Positions 34,895 to 46,429 are shown, numbered from the stretch's first letter. The stretch is 64,000 bases of DNA from Podocnemis expansa (GCA_007922195.1 ML681992.1:43240661-43304660); one strand, 5' to 3'. Notes: a model not told the origin generated them from the letters alone. A program made the numbers and translations.

Positions 34895-35742
34895 AAGCTT
34901 TGTTAATATCCAACCCAACTATTAAAATAAAGAAGCTCTCTTTGTTAAGGTTTTGCTGCCATTATAATATACTCAACTATCTGAACACATGGGGGGCATC
35001 TGTGCTCCACTTCCCTCTTACACCAATGCTGTAAGTTACCCAGAGAAAAAAAAAAACAGACTACTCTCACTTCTTATCTTCAAGTCAATAAAGAGTTGAG
35101 TACATGCACCTTATGGCTGTGCTAAATTACACAGCTTTGTACTTTGCAGCTCCTCAGCAACCAAAACACAGCACCCCATATCATAACCTTACAACTCACA
35201 TTTTTTATTTACGTTTTTCCTAGATGGAAAGCAGGTATTTTCTGTACTTCACAGAACATTCACCACAGCTAATCCTTACTCACCACTAACCTGTAATACA
35301 AATCTCTGACTTTCTTCCCTTGCTGTTTAACGGACTATTAACTCCACAGCATGGATTAACTTTCTATTGTAGTGTTATTTCAAGGCATCATGAAAAGCCA
35401 GGGCTTGCTCAAATGACAGTACTAAAGCTTCACACGACCGCTGTCGCAAATCTACTACATGTCAACCAGAATTTTAAAAGGTCAAAATATAAAGGTAAAA
35501 AACTGAAGACATTGCCCAGAGCTGCTGTTCTGAGTTCCAATCTCACAGCGTTTGCTTGGTTCGTCCTGTGGCCCTGAGTCAGAGGCTGTGGAAAAGACAA
35601 ACCTATTTCTCTGTTGTTTTGTTGAAGATGCCTGAAGAAATATGATCATAGTGCTGCTTACTAAGCTGGGTCTTCCACTTTATTAACAAGCAGCATAAAA
35701 CCTGCACTTACCTTCTCTCTTTTCTCCAATACTAAGGGTATG
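34895..35742. other. Unassigned spacer between MITEs
   Basis: About 850 bp without a recognisable gene or repeat. The 85-codon open frame at 35320-35577 has no family resemblance and no exon borders. Confidence 0.5.
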
Positions 35743-35745
35743 TCT

Positions 35746-36246
35746 ACACTTCCACTTTAATGATGATTTAATAATTAAGATTTAAAGCAGTACATGTCTA
35801 CACTAGGTTTCCTTGTTTCAAAATGAGGGAGCTCCCTCATTTCAAACTATGAACAGTCATTTAGAAATAACGAAACTTGGTTTTATATTGAAATGATGGT
35901 TAAATCAAAATTATTATTTTTGAAATAATGCAGTGTAGCCACATTATTTCAATTTAACTGTCATTTAAATTTAACATGTTTTGCCCTACTCCCTCCCAGG
36001 GCATCTTCCTCTTTCCATATATTGGGTGAGGACATGGCCCTTCTTGGGGGCCATCTTGCCACACCATTCATGGTGCCCCCCTCCTAAATTGAACTAGCAA
36101 GCTCTGCCCATGGACATGTTCAATTTGGGTTTCTAGTGTGGCCATGTTAAATCAATTTAACTTAAATCGATTTAATAATTTTTATTTTGATTCCATTAGA
36201 TTGATTTAAGTTAAATCAATTTAACTCTCAAAGTGCAGACATAGCC
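35746..36246. mobile_element. MITE, AATCGATTTAA-type arms
   Basis: The ends GGGTATGTCTACACTT and AAGTGCAGACATAGCC are bounded by TAA and TTA. The core (35985-36110) has GCCACACCATTCATGG and AATTGAACTAGCAAGC, the same landmarks as the copies at 6467 and 39850. The right arm carries AAATCGATTTAA and TTGATTTAAG words. Confidence 0.88.
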
Positions 36247-36257
36247 TTAAACATAGA

Positions 36258-36663
36258 GGTTATGTCTACACTTAAAATCTTAGCTCAGACTTGGTTAGTC
36301 CAACCTAAATAGTTCAAAGGTTACTTCGAACTAAGCGATTTTTAGTTTTAGTTCTTTGAACTTTTAGTTCAAACTAGCCATGCTTTGTTTAGTTCAAACT
36401 AACTAAAAAAAGTGCTTAGTTAAAATTAACCTCTAGTTTAAACTTATTTAGTTCAAACTAGCATGTCTACATTGCTTTAGTTCAAACTAAATATGCAAAT
36501 TAGTTTGAACATAGCAGTTAGTTCAGACTAACCAACCAAACTAACTAGTTCGAACTAAGTTTTGCTTAGTTCAAACTAAAAATTCTTTTAGTGTAGAGAG
36601 AGTTCAAATTCATTCAGATTAAGGCTCCTTAATTCGAACTAATGTGCTAGTATAGACATAGCC
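36258..36663. mobile_element. MITE, GAACTA-type arms, 11 bp after the previous MITE
   Basis: The ends GGTTATGTCTACACTT and AGTATAGACATAGCC are flanked by AGA and ATA. The interior is nearly pure TAGTTCAAACTA and TTTGAACTAA words in alternating orientation, without the GC-rich core, so it is a deletion form that can fold on itself almost end to end. Confidence 0.87.
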
Positions 36664-37059
36664 ATAGGGTGGAGCAGAGAGACCAGAAGCAGCAAATTTA
36701 CCTGAAGAGGTAACAGGAACAACACGCTTTGCAGGTGGTACATGCCTATCAAATTTTAGCCAGCAGAATTTCTCACCTGGTAGCAAAGAAAGTAAAACAA
36801 TTCATAGTAGGTGAAGGACACAGAGCCAAATTTGGGTATGTCTGCACTTAGAAGGTTAGTTCAAATTAACTTAATTTGAACTAATTAATTTGAACTAACC
36901 ATTTTTAATCTGAATTAAATTAATTCAAATTAACATGGCCACAATATGAAAACCAATTCAAACTACCATGTCCATGGACAGGACTTGCTAGTTCAAATTA
37001 AGAGAAGGGCACCATGGGAGGTGTGGCAAGCTGGCCCGCATGAAGGTCCATGCCCCCCG

Positions 37060-38065
37060 TGATGATGTCTGGGTTTACGGCACTGTTTGTGATTATTTTT
37101 CATATTAATATTTCATATTTGCAATAATCCATATGTGATATGGCATGTTTAGTATCAATTGAAAGGCTATAATCTGCTAAGAATGATTATATAGTTTATA
37201 TATAGGTATCATGCCTGTATTAGAGATTAGACATCTTATTTGTTTTTATGTGTTCCAAGTTGTTTGAGTTGAGGCAATTCCACACTGGGCATCTGCAAAC
37301 TATTGTCATAATGATTGCCCAGCAGGAGGGGCTCCCAGCTACAGTGAGCCCAAGAGGAAACCTGTTTGACCAGTTACCCAGACTGACCAGGTGGCCCACT
37401 TCCATTTCAATCTGGCAAGGTATCTGAGATAAAAGGCAGGGGACCCATCTCCATTTTGTCTTTAGTCTTCAGTCTTCAGTCTGTCTGCAACCAACACCCC
37501 CGTCTGGAACTATTCTCCTGGGACTGAACAAAGGACTGAGGCCCACCCAGCTGCTGCTGCTGCTGGGTGCACACCAGAGGAGTGGGACTAATCTGCAAAC
37601 TACAGGATCTTCAAGGATTTGTTTCCTATGGTCTCTAAATCATTTGTATGTATGCGATTCACTTTGACCCTTTACCATCTCCCATATTTTGTTTGTTTTC
37701 TTTTTGTATTAAACCTTTAGTTGTAGTTACTAAAGGACTGGCTCGCAGTGTGGTAATTTGGGTAAGATCCAAGCCTATATGGTTCCGGGTGATGTAGCTG
37801 ACCCTTTGGGGCCAGGAAAACCTATTTCTTTAAGAGACCTAGTGGCTAGAGGGGACCATAGGAACTGATGTGCAGTAAGGGGGCTGTTTCTATTTTGCTA
37901 TGCTTGGTGATGACCAGAGTGGGGAATCAGAAGCACATTTTATTACTGACTGGGACACTGGTTTAAGTACCACCCGTCAGTGGTTTAGGGGTTTGGCCCC
38001 TGGGTTTTTGCAGCTTGCCCTGATTTTTGGCACATTCAGAAGGTTATCTCAGGGGGCAGGTCACA
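37060..38065 (+). mobile_element. Solo LTR-like insertion in a MITE, about 1.0 kb
   Basis: Begins TGATGATGTCTGGG and ends GGCAGGTCACA (TG...CA), with CCCCC on both sides (37054-37058 and 38066-38070). The host C run makes the exact join uncertain by one or two bases. It contains TATA-like GAGATAAAAGGC (about 37430), CATCTCCATTTTGTC at the position of a start region, and ATTAAA in TTGTATTAAACC (about 37707). No internal genes. The style matches a dispersed sauropsid LTR I know of only from memory. Excision joins two MITE core blocks found adjacent in the copy at 7941. Confidence 0.7.
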
Positions 38066-38458
38066 CCCCCACCCAATATACAGAAAGAGGAAGCCACTCT
38101 GGGAGGAAGTAGGGCAAAAAGTGTTAAATCAAAATAACAGTTAAATTGAAATAACATGGCTACACTGCATTGTTTCAAAATAATAATTTTGATTTAACCA
38201 TCATTTCAATATAAAACCAGGTTTCATTATTTCTAAATGACCGCTTATATTTCAAAATGAGGCAGGAAGAAGGTCAAAAAGTGTTAATTTGAATTAATAG
38301 TTAGTTTGAATTAACAAGGTTACGTTGGGTTAATTCAAACTAATAAGTTCAAATTAACACTTACTTCAAAGTTAAGCAAGGTTTTATAACTTCAAAGTAC
38401 ACTTTCATTAATTTGAACAAAGGAATTCCTTAGTTTGAATTAATGAAAGCCAGTGTAG

Positions 38459-38935
38459 AATGTTCCCTCTAAGAGATGCTGGCAGCTGAGCAACTCATGT
38501 TGCTCGCTGCGCTGCCCCCCCCCGCTTGCTGCACTATCCCCCCCGTGGGCCCGCTTCTGGCGGCCCCCCCGCCCCCTGCTCCTGGCCGCCCCCCCCCCCG
38601 CGGGCCTGCTCCCGGCTGCCTCCCCAGCCCACTCCCAGCTCCCCAGCAGCCTCCCCGCCCCCACTCCCAACGGCCCCCAGAAACTTACCTTGTGGCTGGA
38701 GCCGCACGGCCCAGCCACAGCTCCTGGGGCCAGAGAAGCTCTAAAGAGCATGCCCAGATTTTCTGGGCATGCTCTGTTAGAGCTTCTCTGGGCAGGAGTT
38801 TTCAAAACTCCCAGCCCCAGAGGAACTCTATGGAGGGCCTCTGGCTGCCGGCAGTGCGCTGCCAGCAGCCTTCCCTGCGCTGGCGGCTGCAGCGGGCTGC
38901 GCTGCAGCGCGCCAGCGCAGCTTAGAGGGAACATT
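38459..38935. mobile_element. Non-autonomous hAT nested in a MITE
   Basis: The ends AATGTTCCCTCTAAGAG and CTTAGAGGGAACATT are near-perfect inverted repeats. CAGTGTAG (38451-38458) and GAGTGTAG (38936-38943) form a target duplication with one mismatch. The central hairpin GAGCATGCCCAGA / TCTGGGCATGCTC is the family landmark. The C-rich 38512-38660 portion gives long chance frames on both strands (149 and 164 codons). Non-coding. Confidence 0.9.
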
Positions 38936-39084
38936 GAGTGTAGCCATGCATTAAATTAATTTGAATTAATCCTCATTAATTCAAATCAAATTGTAAGAGT
39001 AGAATACCTAAAGAGAGAGAACAAGCTCAGTAACCCAAGTCTATGGTGAAAGGGAAGAGACAAACAACTGGTTATAAGCTCCCC

Positions 39085-39225
39085 CATCTTCAAAGTGTCT
39101 GACGAAGTGGGATTTTCTCCCACGAAAGCTCATGTGATAAATAAATCTGTTAGACTTTAAGTGCCACAGGACTCCTTGCTTTTTTTACTGGACTAGATTA
39201 ACATGGCTGCCCCTTTGGAACTCTG
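39085..39225 (-). mobile_element. Family P copy, minus orientation, near full length
   Basis: GACGAAGTGGGATTTTCTC, CCACGAAAGCTCATGTG, ATAAATCTGTTAGACTTTAAG and TGCCACAGGACTCCTTGC, then TACTGGACTAGATTAACATGG, GCTGCCCCTTTGGAAC. This gives the full family order from the hairpin to the conserved 'GGGGCAGCCATG' end. Confidence 0.8.
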
Positions 39226-39471
39226 AGGAGTAATTTTCAAAGGGACTCTGCAAAAATGGAGTAAATGAAGATACATGGAGTAAGGGAGAAAACAAGCAAG
39301 CAGACTAAAACAAAGGGAATAAGGTGGCAGTCCACCACACTGTAGCAGTAACCTCACTCATCCAGGAAAGCTCATTCTGTTGTTTTTAAAAAGTTAAATT
39401 GGCCCTAACTAGCCTGCCAGTGCCACCAGAATGTGACTCATTGCCAAAGAATCAGTGAAACATATATATAA

Positions 39472-40500
39472 GAATCATAGAAAGTGGAAGGGACCATGAG
39501 AGATAATCTAGTCCAGCCCCCTCCACTCATGGCACTATCAAGGTACTTGGCAGGACCAAGTACCCTCTTAAACTATCCAACAGGAGCTTGTCTAACCTGG
39601 TCTTAAACACTTCCAATGATGGAGATTCCACAACCTGCCTAGGCAGCTTATTCCAGTACTCTGACAGTTAGGAATTTTTTCCTGATGTCCAACCTAAACC
39701 TCCCTTGCTGTAATTTAAGTCCATTGCTTCTTCTCCTATCCCTGGCAGTTAAGCAGAACAGTTTTTCTCCCACCTCCTCTCGACAAACTCGTAGATACTT
39801 GAAAATTGTTATCACGTCCCCTAGCAGTCTCCTCTTTTCTAGACTAAACGGCTATGTTTACATGATGCTTTTAAATTGAAACAGTGACCGTTGTTTTGAT
39901 TTAAAAGTTGTCATGTCTGAACAATGTTTCGTTATTTCAAAATAAAGAGCCCCGTCATTTCGAAATAACAAACCTTATTTTGAAATAGTAAAACCTAGGC
40001 TGAAATTGAAATAGCCATTATTTTAGAAATAGCTGTTTGGATGTGTTATTTTGAAATAAGTATTATTTCGATTTAATACTTGTGCCCTTTGCCTTCCCAG
40101 GGTGCCTTCCTTTTTCTATATATTGGATGGCAACATGGCCAGCCATGCTGCCACACCTCCCGTGCTGCCCCTCTCGTGATTTGAAATAGCAAGTCCTGTC
40201 TCCAGACTTGCTATTTCGATTTCAGGTTCTTGCTTTTTTCACTTTAATTTGAAATAACAATTTTATTTCAAATTAACTTATTTCAAATTAACTTATTTTG
40301 AAATAAGCATTTACATGTGGACATAGCCAACTACTCTAACTCTTTCAATCTACCCTCACAAGTCAAATGTTCCAGACCTTTAATAATTCATGCTGCCCTT
40401 CTCTGAACTTTCTCCAATTTGTCAACATCTTCCCTGAAATGAAGCACCCAGAACTGAACACAATGTTCCAGTTGAGAACTAATCAGTGAATGGGAAAAGA
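39472..40500 (-). pseudogene. Old CR1-type LINE 3' copy, split by a MITE
   Basis: 39472-39849 (AGAATCATAGAAAGTGGAAGG, CTAGTCCAGCCCCC, TCCAACCTAAACCTCC) and 40329-40500 (CAACTACTCTAACTC, GAACTTTCTCCAATTTGTC, AGCACCCAGAACTGAACAC) form one minus-strand CR1 copy. In sense it covers the ORF2 C-terminus and 3' end. It contains stops and indels, so it is inactive. Continuity is restored by removing the MITE at 39850. Confidence 0.82.
39850..40328. mobile_element. MITE, TTCGAAATA-type arms, perfect 3-bp target duplication AAC
   Basis: The ends GGCTATGTTTACATG and CATGTGGACATAGCC are flanked by AAC at 39847-39849 and 40329-40331. Arms repeat ATTTCGAAATAAC and TATTTTGAAATA. The core (40083-40205) contains GCCACACCTCCCGTG and TTTGAAATAGCAAGTCC. 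479 bp. Confidence 0.9.
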
Positions 40501-40902
40501 CCTTTAAGGTCATTTTTACCTTTCATGCAAATCCAGGATTGCTCCCTGGTTTAAGTGCACTGTCCAGTCCAGGTGTACGTGTTCCAGCTGACATTGCTTC
40601 CAGGTTGTGCACCATCCCGTTTACCTTCATTTTATCCCTTCTAAAATTGCTCTCAATTCTTGATCTTGAATTTTTGTCAGAGATTGAGGATAGTTATCAT
40701 GCCCCATCCATTACCCAAGTCATTACTTAGCCAAAACATTTATTCCTTTTAGTATTTCTTTAAAAGTTTGTCCAGATTTCTAACACTTTTTCTCATCGCT
40801 GATCATATTCCAATTTGTCAGCATCTGTCTTGTAGTTATGTGCTCAGAAATAAATGGAATAATCTAGAGCCAGTTACTTCATTTTATCATTATGTTAGGT
40901 GG

Positions 40903-41686
40903 TGTTGTGGTAATTCATCTGTTGTTTAATATACAATTAATTTATATAAATAGATTTAAATTACTAGGCAACAGGCTTAAGAACACTTGACATGAATGGG
41001 TGACCTAGAAACAACCCATGCCAGTAAGGTCACAAAATTACTGTAACAGATATGCCAATAGGAAATGTTATGAAACACTAAATTGTGAAAAACCACAAGG
41101 TATTGTTTAAGATTATGAGACACCTGATAGTAACATCATGAAATGTCCTGTCCTGACCACTGTGTATATGTTGTGCAGACATATTAATGAGAACAAGGGA
41201 AGCTAAGAAACAGCCTGTGACTAATGGGGCACCCAACATTCATGTGATGTGGAAGTACAGATAAGGAAAAGACGTTCAAAGCTCATGCATATTGATAAGG
41301 TGTTATGTCTGGTCAGAACAACATAAAAGAGTTTCTTGAGTGAGTAGAAGTGGGAAGGTCCAACAGATGACCTCACGGAAAATCACAGAAACCATCCTTC
41401 TATTGATGATGGTCTGTTGAGAGGCATATTGGCCCTAGAATATATTTGAGGATGTGAGTATGACTAGAGTCTTAGTCATTGCATGTTTTTTTGTAAGATT
41501 CTTATATGCATGGGTAAATGAAACTTTAAATATTGCATTAATAAAATTGTAATACAGATTAGGCTATGTACTTGTGATTGTGTCTGTTGTCACTATCCTT
41601 GAACTTCATGTATTCCTAGAGTCTCCAATTCTGAGAAGATCACCAGAGATGACTTTTATTTTGTTGAGTTTGCAACTGCAATAACA
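40903..41686 (+). mobile_element. Probable solo LTR, 784 bp
   Basis: Begins TGTTGTGGTAATTC and ends CTGCAATAACA, flanked by GGTGG (40898-40902) and GGAGG (41687-41691), a 5-bp target duplication with one mismatch. It includes TATA-like ACATAAAAGAG (about 41322) and AATAAA in GCATTAATAAAATTG (about 41542). No internal retroviral genes, so a recombined solo LTR is the simplest reading. The 3' edge is less secure. Confidence 0.6.
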
Positions 41687-41866
41687 GGAGGTGAACCCAT
41701 GGTAGTCGAATACAAAATGACCAAATTCCATTTAAATTTTAAAAAAGGCTACAGCTAGATGTGGTTGTACCAGAGCCAAAGAAAGAAAACCATAATGGCC
41801 CTGTTCTGGGATGTGATACCTCTTAACCTGAAGCCTCAAAAAGCACAATGACCTCTTTTTATATGC

Positions 41867-42354
41867 CAGGGCTGTCTTTAAGGGTGTGCGGGGCGCGTGG
41901 CCAATAGACCTGTGGGGGCCTCTCCCACACTGGGGGTGGCAGGCCAGCCCAGAGGCTGGCCCTGCACTCCCGCCCCTCACCTGAGCCAAGAGTGGGCTCT
42001 GTTCTCTTGCTCCACCTCTGGGCCAGCCCTCCCCACCCCCAGAGTGGAACATCTGGCTAAGGGGAGGGGCAGGAGAATGGAGTCCAGCCTCTGGGCTGGC
42101 CTGCTCCACCCTGGGCCAGCTGTTCTCCACCCTGGCTAAGGGGTGGGGCAGACCAGCTGAGAGGAGAGGCTGGTTTCATTCACTCCACCCACCACTGCCA
42201 AAGGCAGCAGGGAGGACGCAGGTAGCAGTGCAGCCATTGGGGGTCAGCAGTTCAGGCCTTGCGCTGCCCTGCTCACGACAGGCCAACAGAGGGCCCAGGG
42301 AACTGCAGGGCCAGGGGTGATCACACCTCATGCCCCTACCTAAAGAAGTCCCTG
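41867..42354. mobile_element. Probable non-autonomous hAT element, GC-rich
   Basis: The left end CAGGGCTGTCTTTAAGGG and right end CTACCTAAAGAAGTCCCTG form a CAGGG-type inverted repeat. TTTTTATC follows the right end and TTTTTATA stands 3 bp before the left end, suggesting a slightly rearranged 8-bp target duplication. Frames of 80 and 132 codons inside are on opposite strands and overlapping, so they are not genes. 42360-44375 is unassigned. Confidence 0.62.
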
Positions 42355-44380
42355 TTTTTATCACATCACATTGAAAAACCACCTCCATGTTAAATTCAGC
42401 ATTACTGCTTCCCAGATTTCACCCTCCCACTGAACTGGTGTCTTTTAGACTGCTCTTCCCAGCTGTATTAACCCCTATGTTTTCAAGTTGCATTTAGCAA
42501 CCTGGTTTTATAGACCAGGCAAATATATGGTGTTCTCCTTGCAAAATGGCAATTTAGCAGTGCTACATCCAACTACCTATAGCATTATTGGGATCAGAAT
42601 ATACTTCAGGGCAAATTCTCACCTGGTGGAAACCATCTTAGTTCCATTGACTTACATGAAGCTAGGGCCATTTCCAGCGTCTGAGGATCAGCCCTAAAAT
42701 GTATCCTGATGCCAGTCAAGCTAAAGAGAGTTAGTGGAACATAGCACTATTAAATAGCCATTTTGAAGGGAAAAACCCCACTTCAGTAGCAAGTTTGTAG
42801 AAATAAAGAGTCTGGACAGCTATTAGCTGAGAGACAACAAAGCAAGTAAATATGTTACCATTGTACTGTCTTCAGAGTGGGGGAAGTTTTCTCCTTGGTC
42901 ATTTTTTCCTTGCTCTGTGGTAGGAGTGAGGATTCTATATGACATTAAAAAATGGTAACACTAGATGATTTTGCAGCATGATAATATACTCAATCATGGA
43001 TGTATTATTAATCATGCATATAATAGTAGTGCTTCAGGACAAACCAAGACTATACTATGTATTATACACACAGTACTTGCCGTGGAAATCTTAAAAACTA
43101 GATAGACCAAATATAGTGTGAGGAAAAATATAACCTACATAATCTATAGTTGCTTCCATAACTGAGTAGTTCTGATTGGAATTAGGGAGGTTCTGTGGGT
43201 TGACACAAAGCACTTTGGGATAGTTTCATTCACATAGCAACTAGCAAGCAGGAACCAGAGTCTTTTCAGAGTCCATTAGCCTCAGTAAGAATTCTGTTTA
43301 CACTTAGCACAACCATACCCTGTTTCTGCTTACTGCAAGGGACACTACAGTGAAACGCAAGGACACAGAAGTTAGCCAGCTTCACAGGAAAGCCATCATG
43401 AAGCTGAGTTATCAGCTGTGTTCTCCAAGAAATTTAGTATGAAATTCACGGCTCCAGGTTGTAGGAGTTCTACTCTATGCACTTCAAATTCTCATTGTTC
43501 AGCAGAGCACGTACACATACAAACCACTAGGTATCAGTGATTACATCTAATCTTTGATATTAATATAACCATATTCCCAAATAAACAAAACATGTAGAAA
43601 ACTAATTATGTTATTTGTTAACCTCTCCCCAGCTCGTGTGTTCCTCCAAGCTCATGTTCTCCCTGCTGCGTAATACTTTTATTAATCTGCTCTTCTGACT
43701 TTAAAAGCAAATATTGCACACATCAAAAGTAAATAACTATTGAATTTTAATTCCCTCACCTTTTGCAGATTTGAAATTCCCAACACAATAAGCAGCTGAA
43801 ATGCTCTTATATTTAGCTGAGATGTACTGCACTGAAATTGTGTTATTCTGGATTTACTCACAGCCTGTTTCATAAATCTGAACTCTGGCGACAGAGGACT
43901 GCTACCAATGTGGAAACACATCCTCCTCCTGATACTCCTAGGAACCACAGATCATTTCCTTTGCTTGCTTTAGTCTAGGCAGAGCCCACAGAACTGATCT
44001 AGCACTGAAAATTTAAGTCTTTCTTCCATACCAGTCCTTCAGCAAGCTGAAATTATATTTATAGTACCATAAACATGGCATGGCACTTTACAGCTGGATA
44101 AAAACAACAAGGACCCCTCCACTGAAGAAATTGCAGTAATCAAATTTACAAAACCAAGTGCCAAGTTCATGGGTGGGTAAGAAAGAAGGAATGTTGAGTG
44201 GATGAGATACTGTAAGCAACAAAAAGGGAAATATTGCTTGTGGGAGAAAGAGAGCCCTTTTTCCTCGTTGCAGAGTCTTGATTTCTCAAACACACTACAG
44301 TCTAATGTTTGAATGCACTAATTCTTCAGTCCTTACACAGCACTCAAGATGTGCATAGTAAACTGCAGAACAGAACCACT

Positions 44381-44856
44381 GGGTATGTCTACACTGAAAA
44401 GTTTTTTCAAAATACGGAAGCTTATTTCAAATAAACTTTTTACCTGTCCATGCAAGCCTTTTGTTATTTTGAAATGAGTGCTTCATTATTTCAAAAAAAA
44501 AAACGAAGCACTATTTTAAAATAACTAAACCAGCTTTTTATTTCAAAAGAGCAAGTCTTTCAAAACAGTTATTTCAAAGAAAGCCATTCCAAGATGCAGA
44601 GTTGGGTTTTTTTTCGAAATAATGGCCGCGTACTTTTTCCTGCCTTCCCCTGTTTCAAAATAAAGTCTAGTGAAGACTCTCTATTTCAAAATAATAATTC
44701 CTACCTTATTTTGAAATAGAGAGCCTTCACTAGACTCTCTATTTTGAAATAATAAATTCAAAATAATGATATTTTGAAATAACTATTCTAAATAAATTTG
44801 AAATAGTTATTTCAAAATAACTATTTTGCAATATCTTTGACAGTGTAGACATAGCC
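44381..44856. mobile_element. MITE, TCAAAATA-type arms, perfect 3-bp target duplication ACT
   Basis: The ends GGGTATGTCTACACTG and CAGTGTAGACATAGCC are flanked by ACT at 44378-44380 and 44857-44859. Starts with AAAAGTTTTTTCAAAATACGG like the copy at 25950. The core has CCTGCCTTCCCCTG and TCTAGTGAAGACTC, the inverted form of the 34454 copy. Confidence 0.92.
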
Positions 44857-44882
44857 ACTGTGAAACTGATTCTCATTTAAAA

Positions 44883-45080
44883 GGCACTCTGGCCTAGTAA
44901 ATAAAGCATGAGACTGGGATTCAGAAAAAGTTGGTTCTATTTCCAGGTCTGTTGCTGGCCAGCTGGGAACCCTGGGTTCTTGACCACTCTGCTCCTCAGT
45001 TTCCTCATCTGTAAAATGGGGATAATGACACTAACCTCTTTTCTAAAATACTTTCAGATCTACTGATAAAAAGTGATACA
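44883..45080 (+). mobile_element. MIR/CORE-SINE, plus orientation, with tRNA-like head
   Basis: Starts with an A-box-like TCTGGCCTAGTAAATAAAGC and has a B-box-like GTTGGTTCTATTTCC. The conserved CORE follows (CTCAGTTTCCTCATCTG, TAAAATGGGGATAATG). This is the best preserved MIR in the window and supports amniote origin. The tRNA-like head is degraded and is not a tRNA gene. 45080-46425 is unassigned. Confidence 0.85.
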
Positions 45081-46429
45081 GCACTTCAGTGTCCTTTTAC
45101 ACTTCCATATTTCACTAAAGTGGATGTAAGTTATATTTACACAGATCTTAATTCATCATGCTTCCAGAATTGTGTAAATGGTCTTCGCGAAAATGAGAAT
45201 CAAGCCTAGATTCTCTACTCAAAGAGCTTAAGAGGAAAGCCACAGCAGAGGGCTGTCTACACAGTTAAGGGAAGAGGGTAAAGACAAGGGGTAAAGAAAT
45301 ATAGATGTTTATTTGTAACAGGGAAGAAGGGTGCTGAAGCAATATTATACCTAAATATTACACTCCTCATCTTCCTGCACCTCAGATTCCATCTTTGCTG
45401 AAACACAGGCCAGAGTTTTGTCTTTTCAGAGCTATTCAGAAAGCATTACATAGCACAGCTAAACCTCAGGACAACTGTATGTAAAATATTTGAAATACTG
45501 TAAATGGGATGGAATTTGATGTTAGTGCTGACACACAAGGATTCAGCAAACACCATACACGAACAGGCATATTAGCGATCAGACCAATGTGTAGACCTAC
45601 AAACATGGATACAAAAGGGACAGACAAGTTGCCCATGACCACTGTAGGCTCTAATGTCCTGACTTTGCACTGATCACATCTTTCACCTAAGATGTTGATG
45701 TGGGTTCTTTCAGAGTTCTTAATGGCAATGTGACAAATCTACTAACATCTTGCTCTGATGTGGCCTCTTTCTGCTCATTACTAGGACCAACCTGATGTGC
45801 TTTCAAGTTTCAGTCTATCTTTATGTTGTCTGTACTGACCACCATAAAAGTGGGTACTTTGCTTTAACAAAGCCATAAAATATGGCCTGGGGTATTCTTG
45901 AGTCAATCAAGTACCCAGATTTACACCACTGAGCTGTTATGATCACACTTGTAATACCAGACAATGATTAAGGATTTTAGTATTAGCAATCTTGTCCCAT
46001 CATTTGACCATGCAAATAGACTAATGATGGCACTTGTGGAACTAATCTAGTTTCCTGATATGGCAACAATACACTGTCCATATCAAACACCCACATACAA
46101 GGAACAAATGCCCAAGATATGTTTATTTGATTGCTTATTCTGGCCTTAGCTATGTGGTGGGTAATCTTAGAGTCAATTGTGGCATCACATAACAGAATGC
46201 TGCCTCTGTAACAAAACTTCTCTGTGGACGTGAGAAGAGCGTTGCTGATAAAAACTGGGTGGAAGTGGCCATCCCCCCAGTATAGGCTCATACAGTATCT
46301 CACAAACATGGTCTTCTAAAGATGTCAGAATAAAAATCAATGAAACATTAAACATCCAACAGGCATTTTGAAGCCATGCTTATGTGATTCCAAAACAACC
46401 ACCCCATAATGAAAGAGCTATACAAGCAA

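Larger units (their letters stand above)
36834..39008. mobile_element. Chimeric MITE with two arm types, interrupted by an LTR and a hAT
   Basis: The left end is GGGTATGTCTGCACTT and the right end is a worn AGAGTAGAATACC. The left arm is GAACTA-type, and the core (TGGGAGGTGTGGCAAG, CCAATATACAGAAAG) is normal. After it comes an arm of AATCGATT/TCAAAATA type (38105-38265), then a second start, AGGAAGAAGGTCAAAAAGTGTT, with a GAACTA-type arm (38270-38460). The two 'AGGAAG.AGG.CAAAAAGTGTTAA' starts (about 38104 and 38264) are direct repeats. Nested inside are the LTR 37060-38065 and the hAT 38459-38935. Confidence 0.8.

Noticed and set aside
38440..38934. 164-codon minus-strand and 149-codon plus-strand open frames
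   Set aside because: Both lie inside a GC-rich non-coding hAT derivative and overlap each other. Composition explains them.
41732..42130. 132-codon minus-strand frame
   Set aside because: Mostly inside a GC-rich hAT-like element, with an opposite-strand frame over it.
44883..44960. tRNA gene
   Set aside because: The A- and B-box-like words belong to a MIR SINE head followed by the CORE region; no cloverleaf could be traced.
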